A DNA stretch of 64,000 nt from Azorinus chamasolen (lineage: Eukaryota; Mollusca; Bivalvia; Cardiida; Solecurtidae), in NCBI GenBank assembly GCA_963576725.1, contig OY755243.1, positions 35,811,846-35,875,845 of the forward strand. Reading direction: 5' to 3'. Below, in pieces: positions 24,101 to 36,100 of the stretch. Under the pieces are notes generated by a model. That model made no database searches and was not told where the DNA came from. It saw nothing but the letters and a program-made list of their open reading frames with translations. Position 1 is the stretch's first letter, and every line of letters begins with the position of its first letter. The position numbers and the translations under genes are program-made.

Positions 24101-27100
24101 ACTTCGAAAATATTCTCCTGAAACTGGAAGGTTCTAAGCTTTCATATTTGACACATAGCATCATGTTCTGGTAGCCAGTTTTCAATAGAAACATATAGTG
24201 AAACTTCGAAAATCTTCTCCTCTGAAACTGGAAGGTTCTCAGCTTTCATATTTGACAGATAGCATCATGTTCAGGTTCTCTACAAGAGTTATGTAAATTA
24301 TGCCCCTGGGGTCAAAATTGGCCCAGCCCCAGGGGTGGTCAGTTTTCAATAGAAACATATAGTGAAAACTTTGAAAATCTTCTCCTATGATTGCCTGGTG
24401 AGCGATGTCAGGGCCATTCTGGCCCTCTTGTTTAATAAAACACAGAGTCCTAGCAGTAGCACAGGTACATGTAGTGAATCTGAGGTCGGCGAAGAGAAAA
24501 CTACTTACAATAACAGAACCACGGAAACATGTATGATGTCAACAGGACAAAATGAAAGACTATCAGACTAATGCACAAGTGTGGCAATACACCCTAACCC
24601 CTTATTTAGACTGTCATTTCTACCCCCCTAGGGAGATTTTCCTGGAATAGCCATAAGCATAATCTTATGGACCTGTACTAAGATTGCTTGAAATTTGTCA
24701 TTGGGGTCAAACTGGCTCTGCCCAGGGGGTCAAAAGTTTTACATAGTAAAAGCTCAAAAAGCCTCTTGTGTGAGACCCATAGGCTTAGATCTGTGATATT
24801 TGTTTTGTAGTATTATCTAGTAGACCTCCTCAAAGATTATTCAAATTTTGCCCCAGGGTTAAAATGTCCCTGCCCTTTGGGTTGTCAGTTTACATAGAGT
24901 TATGTAGTGAAATCTTCAAACATCTCTGAAATTAATATGGTCAGAGCTTTGATATAGAAAACATAGCAAACCAGGTGAGCAATACAGGGCCATTATGGCC
25001 CTCTTGTTTTAGCTCACCAGAGCACAAAGTGCTCAGGGTGAGCAGCGAGCTTTTGTGATCGCCTGATGTCCATCGTCCGTCAGCATGCGTCGTTGTTTGT
25101 CATCTGTCGTCAACAATTTGAACCTTTAAAGATATTCTCCTCTGAATCTACAGGGTTCTCAGCTTTCATCTTTGGCACACATATCATCATCTGTAGGCCC
25201 TCTACAAAAGTTATATAAATTATGGCCCTGTGGTCGATATTGGCCCTGCTCCAGGGGTGCCTTGTTTTCTACAGAAACTATCTACAGGGTTCCCAGCTTT
25301 CATTCATATTTGGCACAAAGCATTATGTTCAGGTCCTCTACAAAAGTTGAATAAATTATGCCCCTTTGGTCAAAGTTGGCCCCGCCCCAGGGGTAGCCAG
25401 TTCGCAAAAGAAACATATAGTGAAAACTTTGAAAATCTTCTCCTCTGAAACTGGAAGGTTCTTAGCTTTCTTATTTGGTACATAGCCTCATGTTCAGTTC
25501 TCTGCAAAAGTTATATAAATTATACCCTTTGTGTCAAAATTGGCCCCTTCTAGGAGTATATATATAAATTATGGCCCCGCTCCAGGGGTGTTCAGTTTTC
25601 AATAGAAACATATAGTGAAAACTTTGAAATTCTTCTCCTCTGAAACTAGAAGGTTCTTAGCTTCATATTTGGCACATAGCTTCAACTTCAGGTCTTCTAC
25701 AAAAGTTATATAAATTATGCCCTAGGGTAAAAATTGGTCCCACCCCAGGGATGGCCAGTTTTTTTTTAGCTGACTGCTTAAAGTCCCTGGACATCCTGAG
25801 ATCGAAAAATGACACTTTGGTGTTTTGATAGAGTAAGAGTGCCCATCCATTTGAAAGAAACTGGTCTTAAAAAGTTTCAAATGTAAGGTTTTTTGTAAAC
25901 TACATGATTTTTAAATTGATGAAAACGAAAGTAGGTTTAAATATAGAGAAAACGAAAGTGGGTTTAAATACAGAGACCTTGAGTATGTTTATTTCTAAAT
26001 TTTCTTTCCGATTTTTTTAGAGACAGTGCTCATCCCACTTTGGCTTCCAAGAGATGTCTAAATACATTGTTTTATATCGAGAGGCGCATGCGCGAAGTCT
26101 TACAATTAACTCTTTTGTACAAACCACATATGAAGTTACATATGTTTCAGATCAGAATCCAAACTGTGTGCTAATTTCAGTCAAGTCATGCTCAGCAGTG
26201 ATAGGGTTTCTGTCGTCTGTAATCTGTTTGTCTGAAAAATGAACACTTTCAATGACCCTCTTTGTCTATAGAAACATATAGTGAAAACTTTGAAAATCTT
26301 TACCTTTGAATCTACAGGGTTCTCAGCTTTCATATTTGGCACCATTTTCCGGTCCTCTACAAAAGTTATACACTGACAATCGCTTAGCCCCTCACCGCTG
26401 TGGGTTCGAATTCTGGTCTGGGCATTTGGATTTTTCATGTAAGGAAGCCTTCCAGCTGATTTGCAGTAGGTCAGTGGTTCTACCTGGACGTTCTTCTGGT
26501 CACGGAACAATGCAATTTGTTCCATGCACAGAAGAATCTCTGGGGTCTTCCTCCACCTGTAATTAGCTGGACGTCGTGATATGACTGAAATACTGATAAA
26601 ACAATATAAAACCCAACCAAAAAAACACAACATCCTTGAGTTTGTTTTCCATTAAATAAGTAAAATCTGTCCTTTGTAACCATTAACCAGAAATCCTAAT
26701 TCAGGATACTTAAGGCCGATTTTAACTTGACCTTTTTCTTCATATAAATGCCTTTCCATGCCTTTGCAACAAGTAGACCCAGATCTGATGGCTCCTATAG
26801 GAGCTGTCTGATCAGGGTCTGCTCTGATTGCCAATGGAATTTGAAAGATCGGTGTCTTTACTTTCTATAATGGCTACAATGTTCCGCTTTCCATATTTCA
26901 TGATAACTATTTTTCCAAGAATATTCAGTAGATTTTGAAATTTGGAAAAAACATAGAACAGGGAAATGGTTAATATTCACTATGTTTAGATTCCTAAAGT
27001 ACAAAGAGTTTATAATTGTATGAACTGATAGTATATTGGTCCTCAAAATATCGCCGATATTCTCTATATAGATCTGATTCTAGAGTTACGACCATGGCTA

Positions 27101-30100
27101 AAAAATCCATTGCTCATATGCCGTTATAAAGTTTCAGCTAATAAATATTCATGATGTCATGTCTTATATGAATATTGATCAAGTAAAGGGTTCAGGCGAC
27201 CACAGAATAAATAAGTATGATGGTCTTTAACCACAGAATGAATAAGTATGATGGTCTTTAACCACAGAATAAATAAGTATGATGGTCTTTAACCACAGAA
27301 TGAATAAGTATGATGGTCTTTAACCACAGAATAAATAAGTATGATGGTCTTTAAAAAAGTATGATGGTCTTTAACCACAGAATGAATAAGTACGATGGTC
27401 TTTAACCACAGAATAAATAAGTATGATAAGTATGATGGTCTTTAACCACAGAATGAATAAGTATGATGGTCTTTAACCACAGAATGAATAAGTATGATGG
27501 TCTTTAACCACAGAATGAATAAGTATGATGGTCTTTAAAAGCAGGTTGTTGCTTAGTGCAGAGTGAAAGTAGTGCAGAAAATATTTAGGAGTTTTCTTTT
27601 CTGTATTACTTTTGTTCTACATTAACTCTTTCCCTGTGGAATATTTCATGTCAGAAACAAAGACATCATGGATATTAATTAGCTTCATTTTTATAATGGC
27701 TTACATACACAGGAGTTTTATAATGGTATACATACACAGGAGTTTTATAATGGTATACATACACAGGAGTTTTATAATGGTATACATACACAGGAGTTTT
27801 ATAATGGTATACATACACAGGAGTTTTATAATGGCTTACATACACAGGATCTTTATAATGGTATACATACACAGGAGTTTTATAATGGTATACATACACA
27901 GGAGTTTTATAATGGTATACATACACAGGAGTTTTATAATGGTATACATACACAGGAGTTTTATAATGGTATACATACACAGGAGTTTTATAATGGTATA
28001 CATACACAGGAGTTTTATAATGGTATACATACACAGGAGTTTTATAATGGTATACATACACAGGAGTTTTATAATGGTATACATACACAGGAGTTTTATA
28101 ATGGTATACATACACAGGAGTTTTATAATGGTATACATACACAGGAGTTTTATAATGGTATACATACACAGGATCTTTATAATGGTATACATACACAGGA
28201 GTTTTATAATGGTATACATACACAGGAGTTTTATAATGGTATACATACACAGGAGTTTTATAATGGTATACATACACAGGAGTTTTATAATGGTATACAT
28301 ACACAGGAGTTTTATAATGGTATACATGTACATACACAGGAGTTTTATAATGGTATACATACACAGGAGTTTTATAATGGTATACATACACAGGATCTTT
28401 ATAATGGTATACATACACAGGAGTTTTATAATGGTATACATACACAGGAGTTTTATAATGGTATACATACACAGGAGTTTTATAATGGTATACATACACA
28501 GGAGTTTTATAATGGTATACATACACAGGATCTTTATAATGGCTTACATACACAGGAGTTTTATAATGGTATACATACACAGGAGTTTTATAATGGTATA
28601 CATACACAGGAGTTTTATAATGGTATACATACACAGGAGTTTTATAATGGTATACATACACAGGAGTTTTATAATGGTATACATACGGTGTGCAGTAAAA
28701 ATGCCACAGGTAAAAATGCCTTAGGTAAATATGCCATAGGTAAAAATGCCACAGGTAAAAATGCCACAGGTAAAGTGGTAAAAATGCCTTAGGTAATAAT
28801 GCCTTAGGTAAATATGCCATAGGTAAAAATGCCACAGTTAAAAAAAAAAATACATGTAACAAATATTTTTTAATTTATAAAAGGAAAAAATATATAATTT
28901 CATTATCAATTTTGGTATATTTTTTTTAAATAATTGTATGAAAAATCTTTTTTTTATTTTTGACTCGGACAAAATTTCCAAAATTTGTTATTAAATAATG
29001 TTTTACACACCTCTGAAAAAAAATTAATAACAATTTTGTTTAAATTTATAAAAGGAAAACTGTATAATTTGAAAAAAATATGTTGTAATATCATTTCATT
29101 ATCAATTTTGGTCTATTTTTAATTTTTTTTAAATAATTGTATGAAAAATCTTTAATCTTTATTTTTATTTTGGACTCAGACTAAATTTCCGAATATTTGT
29201 TATCAAATAATGTTTTTATATACCTCTGAATTTTGTTTTTAATAACAAATATAATTTTTTATTTTATATAAAGAAAACTGTATAATTTGAAAAAATATGT
29301 TGTACTATCATTTCATAATCAATTTTGGTGGTGTCTAGGTCTATTCTTTTGTAAATAATTGTATGAAAATTATTTTTTTTATTTTGGACTCAAGACAAAA
29401 TTTCCAAATATTTGTTATTAAATAATGTTTTTATATACCTCTGCCATTTGAGGGAAGGTGTCTGGGTCAACTCTGTTCAAATAATTTATCGGAAAAATCA
29501 TAAGAATAAGTAGGTAAGATTTCAATATCTATCAAAATCCAGTAACAAACAGAGCAGATCCTGATCAGACTGCTCCTATGTAATCTGGGTCTACTATTAT
29601 AACAATATTTTTTCAAAATATAGTTTCCTTTTATAAAATCAAAAATATTTGTTATTAATTTATTTTTTTATAACTGTGACATTTTTTAACAGAGTAGACC
29701 CAGACACCACCCGTCAAATGCCAGGAAACAATAATAAATATTTTTAATTTTGAACATATTTAAATGGTTTTATATACTAAAATTGATTGTGAAATGATAT
29801 TAAAACATATTTTTTCAAATCATACAGTTTTCCTTTCATAAATTTAAAAATATGTTGGTTTTTTTTTTTTAACTGTGGCATTTTTACCTATGGCATTTTT
29901 ACCTAAGGCATTATTACCTAAGGCATTTTTACCACTTTACCTGTGGCATTTTTACCTAAGGCATTTTTACCTATGGCATATTTACCTAAGGCATTTTTAC
30001 CTGTGGCATTTTTACCTACATTCTATACATACACAGGAGTTTTATAATGGTGTACATACACAGGAGTTTTATAATGGTATACATGTACATACACAGGAGT

Positions 30101-33100
30101 TTTTCCTATTGGTTTTTCCTAACTGTAGAGTTTCATAATTTCATAATTGAATATAACAGATGCAGATCAGATGGTTCCTACAAGAGCTATCTAATCTGGG
30201 TATACTCTGTTTGCAAAATATATGAGAGAAAGTGTTAAACTTCCACTTATCTTACAGATTAATTAAATCCTTAATTAATTTTTTTTATTTCTCTAACTAA
30301 ATTCTACATATTTAGGGAGATTTTGCTTTTACATTTACCTACAGTCCCAGGGAGGAGACGGTACTATCTGCGATCACCACACTCATGTATCTTGTTACTC
30401 CAGACTCAAAACCTGGTAAGTTATGTATGGTTTGGTTTAGTTTATCTGAGCACATGACCTATTTTACAGAGCTACAGATAACGGTGCGTACTCAAATACT
30501 AAAATCGCCACTTCTCCACCAAGCCCTATGTTGTGACCACTCTTTAGAATCGTCTCGAAGAGACGATTCTAAAGAGTGGTCACAACATAGGGATTGGTGG
30601 AGAAATAAAGAAGTTATACCTGGAAATGTGTCAATTTACGCATCTTATCTGGAGCTCTGATTTTACCTCTCTACAGTCGCTGTCCACAATTTAGCAATGA
30701 CATCATCTAAGATGGATACATGTGGATGAAACTAGAGATGTTCCTCTCTCAAATCTGTCCCGAAGAACTCTCTCAAATCGGTGCCAATATCGTTCAGTCT
30801 GTACCAATTTGTTAAAAAGCATGGCTGCCAGGTAGCTTTGCTAGTTTTTATACCTTGCACTTCTAAAGAAGTAGGGGCTATATTGGAATCTAAAGAAGTA
30901 GGGGCTATATTGGAATCTAAAGAAGTAGGGACTATATTGGAATCTAAACAAGTAGGGGCTATATTGGAATCACACATGTCCGTGGTTCATTCAGTCCATC
31001 CGGAGCATTACTGCTTAAGTATTATAGGCACAATTGTGAAACTTTATATATGGATAGAGGGTGATGAGAGGTTGTGCAGTCAACAAGGGTTGTAACTCTA
31101 AATTCATTTTTGAGCGAGTTATTCCCCTTAGTTACTTTTCAGAAGCAATGTTTAGCTCACCAGAGCACAAAGTGCTCAGGGTGAGCTTTTGTTATCGCTT
31201 GATGTCCGTCAGCATGTGTCATGCGGTGTGTGTCGTCCATTGTTGGTCATCCTAAGTCAACAATTTGAACCTTTAAAAATCCTCTCCTCCTACAGGGTTC
31301 TCAACTTTCATCTTTAGCAAATAGCATCACCTATAGGTCCTCTACAAAAGTTATATAAATTATGCCCCTTGGGTCAAAATTGGCACCGCCCCAGGGGTGT
31401 CCAGTTTTCAATAGAGATATAATCTTCTTCTCTGATACTATAGGGTTCTCAGCTTTCATATTTGGTACATAGCATCATGTTCAGATCTTCTACAAAAGTT
31501 ATATAAATTATGCCCCTGGGGTCAAAGTTGACCCCGCCCCGGGGGTGGCCAGTTTTCAATAGAAACATATAGTGAAAATTTGAAAATCTTCTCCTCTAAA
31601 ACTACAGGGTTCCCAGCTTTCATATTTGGCACATAGCATTATGTTCAGGTCCTCTACAAAAGTTATATGAATTATGCCCCTTTGTTCAAAGTTGGCTCTG
31701 CCCCAGGGGTAGCCAGTTTGCAAAAGAAACATATAGTGCAAACTCTGAAAATCTTCTCTACTGAAACTGGAAGGTTCTTAGCTTTTGTATTTGGCACATA
31801 GCATCATGTTCAGGTCCTCTACAAAAGTTATACAAATTATGCCCCTGGGATCAAAATTGGCCCCACCCGGGGTGGCTGGTTTTCTGAAGCAGACTGCTAT
31901 TTAAACAGCTTTGTTTATACCCTTTGCTGGTCAGTGAGAGTATCATGACCAGTGGCTATTTTTAGCATACATGTATTGCTGGAGTATATCGTATTACTCA
32001 TTTGGACCAGGGTTCAAATGAGGCCTGCTCCAGGGTGGCCAGTTTTCTATAGTGAATACTTTGAAAAAACTTTGAAAAAATCTTCTCCTCTGATTGTTTG
32101 TGAGCGATATCAGGGCCATCATGGACGTCTTGTTTGTCCAGAGCAGAACTTCTCAAGTATTGTACTGTAGGCATGACTGTGAAACTTTATACAGTTGATC
32201 TTCGATAACTTGAACTTCAAAAGACCATACAAATTAGTTTGAAATAACACTAGTTTGAGTCATCCAATTTTTAACCTGAACAACTTCTCGAGGTCACAGC
32301 TTAATACAGGTCTAAAGTAATGCTGAAAGCATTACTATATAACTGTATTAAGCTGTCACGTGTGTTTCTATATATCTGTAGAGACACATTTAGAGAAATT
32401 CTGTATTGTAAGTTTTGGAAGGACTGAACTTTTTGTTCGAGTTATCCTGAAGTTCGAGTAATCCGATTTCAAAATATCAAAGTTCAGCTGTATATAGATG
32501 GAGGGTGATGAGAGGATGTGCAGATAGAGGATGATGAGAGGATGTGCAGTCAACAAGGGTAGTAACTATAAATTAATTTTTGAGGGAATTATTCCCCTTA
32601 GTTACTTTTCAGAAGCAATTTTTATGGTCAAGAGCATAACTTCTCAAGTATTGTAGGCACAACTGTGAACTTTTATATATGGAGAGTGGATGTGCAGTCA
32701 ACAAGGGCTGTAACTCTAAATTCATTTTAAGGGAGTTATTTCTCTTAGTTAATTTTCAGAAGCAATTTTTTGTCTGGAGCATAACTTCTCAAGTATTGTT
32801 GGTACAACTGTGAAACTTAATATTTGAATAGAGGGTGATGAGAGGATGTGCAGTCATTAAGGGCTGGAACTCTAAATTCATTTTTGAGGGAGTTATTCCG
32901 CTTTGCTACTTTTCATAAGCATTTTTATAAGGAGTATAACTTGTAAAACTTTAAACATTGATAGATGTTGAGAAGAGGATGTTCAGTCAGCAAGGAGATA
33001 AGTCTAAATGAATTCTAGGGAGTTATATGTATGGTCGTTTGAAGTTCAAGTTATCGAAGATCAACTGTATAAAGTTTCACAGTCATGCCTACAGTACAAT

Positions 33101-36100
33101 ACTTGAGAAGTTATGCTCTGGACAAACAAGACGTCCATGATGGCCCTGATATCGCTCACAAACAATCAGAGGAGAAGATTTTTTCAAAGTTTTTTTAGAT
33201 ATAAAAATACGTGACTACAGAAAAGGGGTGTAAAAGTGGCGTATTTAAGATTTAGAGGACAAATAAAACCAGTTTCTTAAATACGCCGCTCCTTACTTTA
33301 AATATGCCACTTTTGAAAGGTGGCGTATTTTCATAACAACAAATACGTCGCTTAAACGTCACTTTATTGGAGTGGCATATTTAATTGCAACATAAGAATA
33401 TAAATACGAGGCTTTTCTTTCACTTATGTAGAGTGGCGTCTTTTCAACATGACAAAAACGTCGCTTATGTGTCACTCTCTTGCAGTGGCGTATTAATTCT
33501 GCCACTTATCTGTCACTTTTTCTTTTTATTTATTAAATACGCCACTTCAGTGAAAGGCTCGTTTTTCTACTGGCCAAAGTGGCGTAAAAGCTTTACATTA
33601 GTGACGTAAAAGCTGCATTTTTAAATAGCTGCGTTTTTTTCCGCAAGGGTATTCCCCATTTTATACGCCCACCTAGTAAATGTTAAATACATCAGGATCT
33701 GAAGCTGAGTGGATTCTAAGGATCATTTGATTTTTAGTTTCAGAGTTATGGCCCTTGCACTTAAAATAAATTAATGCAAATACATGCAAATAGTTTGTCC
33801 GCTGTTTTCTAGGAAAACTATTTGAGAGATATTAATGAAACTTCACACAAATGTGCAATGCATCAAGATCTGAAGCAGAGTCGATTCTGAGGTTCATTTG
33901 ATTTGTCATATCGGAGTTATGGCCCTTGCACTTAAAAAAGATAATGCAAATCTATGCAAATATGAGGATGGCCATAACTTTTTCATTTTAAATGATATTT
34001 ACTTCAATTTTTTTTATACGGTTAAACCTTAATATGAATTTTCACATATATTGTTGGGTTTTTGATATGTCATTTTATACTAAAGTTATGGTCCTTGAAC
34101 TTTGTGTGTTCGTTGTTTTGTTTGTCGGTCAGCTTTTAGTTTGTCTGTTGTTTTCTGGGAAAACTATTAAAATGATATAAATGAAACTTAAAACAAATGT
34201 TTTTAATAAAGCAACAAAATCTGAAACTGAATTTAATTTGAGGTTCATTCAGTTTGTCTTTACAGAGTTATGGCCGTTGCATTTTACAAAAATCTGCAAA
34301 AATGAGTATTAGCTGTAACTTTTTTATTTAATAAGATATTCACTTCAATGTTTTAAAAAATAGTATCACCTTAATATGGAAATCAAGATCTGAAGCACAG
34401 ATAAGAAAATGTAAACACTTATGTTGAATCAGAGAAAGTTTGCAAGTGGGCGTATTATGTACCATATGCGGTACTCTTTTTGTACTTTGCAATATATAGC
34501 ATCATTTTGTCCAGAATGTAACTCTGCAAGCAGTTTATTTGATTGCCGCTTGTATTGAAGTCATTGGATCTTGTGACAAGGTGGATGATTGGGGGGTATT
34601 GATCACATTTAGTGATAGCTCTAGTTGCTTTATTTGTGCTGGTTTTAATAAAACAAATTTTGTCTTTGGAAATAATGACTAGATTTCTAAAATAGGTAAA
34701 AATAAAAACAGTGTTCTGAGATAAAATACAGTGTTCCACCTTCTATATTTCATGGTAACTTTTTATCCATGAATATTCACTAGATATTCTAAACCGGAAT
34801 TCTAGAAGAAAAAGTAAAGTGCCTAGTTATAGTCTACTTTCAGTCCGAATGACCGCTCAGCCAACTGTACATTTACTCCCCTGGTTATTGAGTCATTGGC
34901 CTACAATATTGAGGACTGCTAACATATGGCGCAATCATGCAGCCACAGTACCGGCTAGTGACCCTCACAGGTACCCATTTTAACCCCTGGGTGGAGAGTA
35001 TGTGCGGGTGGAAGACACGGAAAAGTGTCTCTGAAATTTCCTGAAGTGACCGGGAAGAGAAGAGAAGAATTTAGATAATTTTTAGACAGGTGGCTGCTTT
35101 ATGCAGGGTTAAAGTCATGCAGAAAGCTCCTAGAGGTGCTTTCTGTATAAATTTCACCCTGCATTAAGCTGCCACATGTCTCTAAGACAGATGTTTATAC
35201 TAAAGTGTTAACATCCGGTTTATAGAGGTTTTACTTGTATATGTAAAACATGTTGGCCTTCATAGGAAAGGGAGTTGTTTTTTTATGGTTACAGAAGTTT
35301 TCAATGGGTTTCCCCAGCACACATTCAATTTTTTTTTTCCAGAAATAACAAGCCTGCCTGTTGTAGAATGTATGCTCAGGTTCTCCCAGTCAAAAAATAA
35401 AAGACTGTCCAATTTGGCCACAGTCTTTTTAGAGGTAAGTTTTAACCCATTCCTCCATAGGCTATTTTTAGATCAAACCTCGTTGAATAAATCTACCCAA
35501 AAGGAGCATTAACTAGAGAAAAGGATTTTTTTAGAATTTTGTAGTTCAGAAACCATTGTGATAAATAGAGCATTTGCAGACCCTGACCAGATAGCTCCTA
35601 CAGTTATAACAGTTATAACCAGACAGCTCCTACAGTTATAACCAGCTAGCTCCTACAGTTATAACCAGACAACTCCTACAGTTATAACCAGACAGCTCCT
35701 ACAGTTATAACCAGACAGCTCCTACATTTATAACCAGACAGCTCCTATAGTTATAACCAGATAGCTCCTACAGTTATAACCAGACAACTCCTACAGTTAT
35801 AACCAGACAGCTCCTACAGTTATAACCAGACAACTCCTACAGTTATAACCAGCTAGCTCCTACAGTTATAACCAGACAGCTCCTACAGTTATAACCAGAC
35901 AGCTCCTACAGTTATAACCAGACAGCTCCTACAGTTATAACCAGATAGCTCCTACAGTTATAACCAGATAGCTCCTACAGTTATAACCTGACAGCTCCTA
36001 CAGTTATAACCAGCTAGCTCCTACAATTATAACCAGCTAGCTACTACAGTTATAACCAGGCAGCTCCTACAGTTATAACCAGCTAGCTACTACAGTTATA

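Noticed and set aside
21286..26633. Numerous 60-150 codon frames with phrases such as [15 protein letters not shown]
   Set aside because: The same phrases recur wherever the ~165-bp satellite unit occurs, in either frame and with stops at random places. They are translations of the repeat.
27612..28862. Long open frames of 370, 395 and 228 codons on both strands, e.g. (YIHRSFIMV)n and (YHYKTPVYV)n
   Set aside because: They are translations of the 27-bp minisatellite. The period is divisible by three and the unit lacks stops in several frames. Frames open on both strands over the same array, with no splice or start context, are expected by chance.
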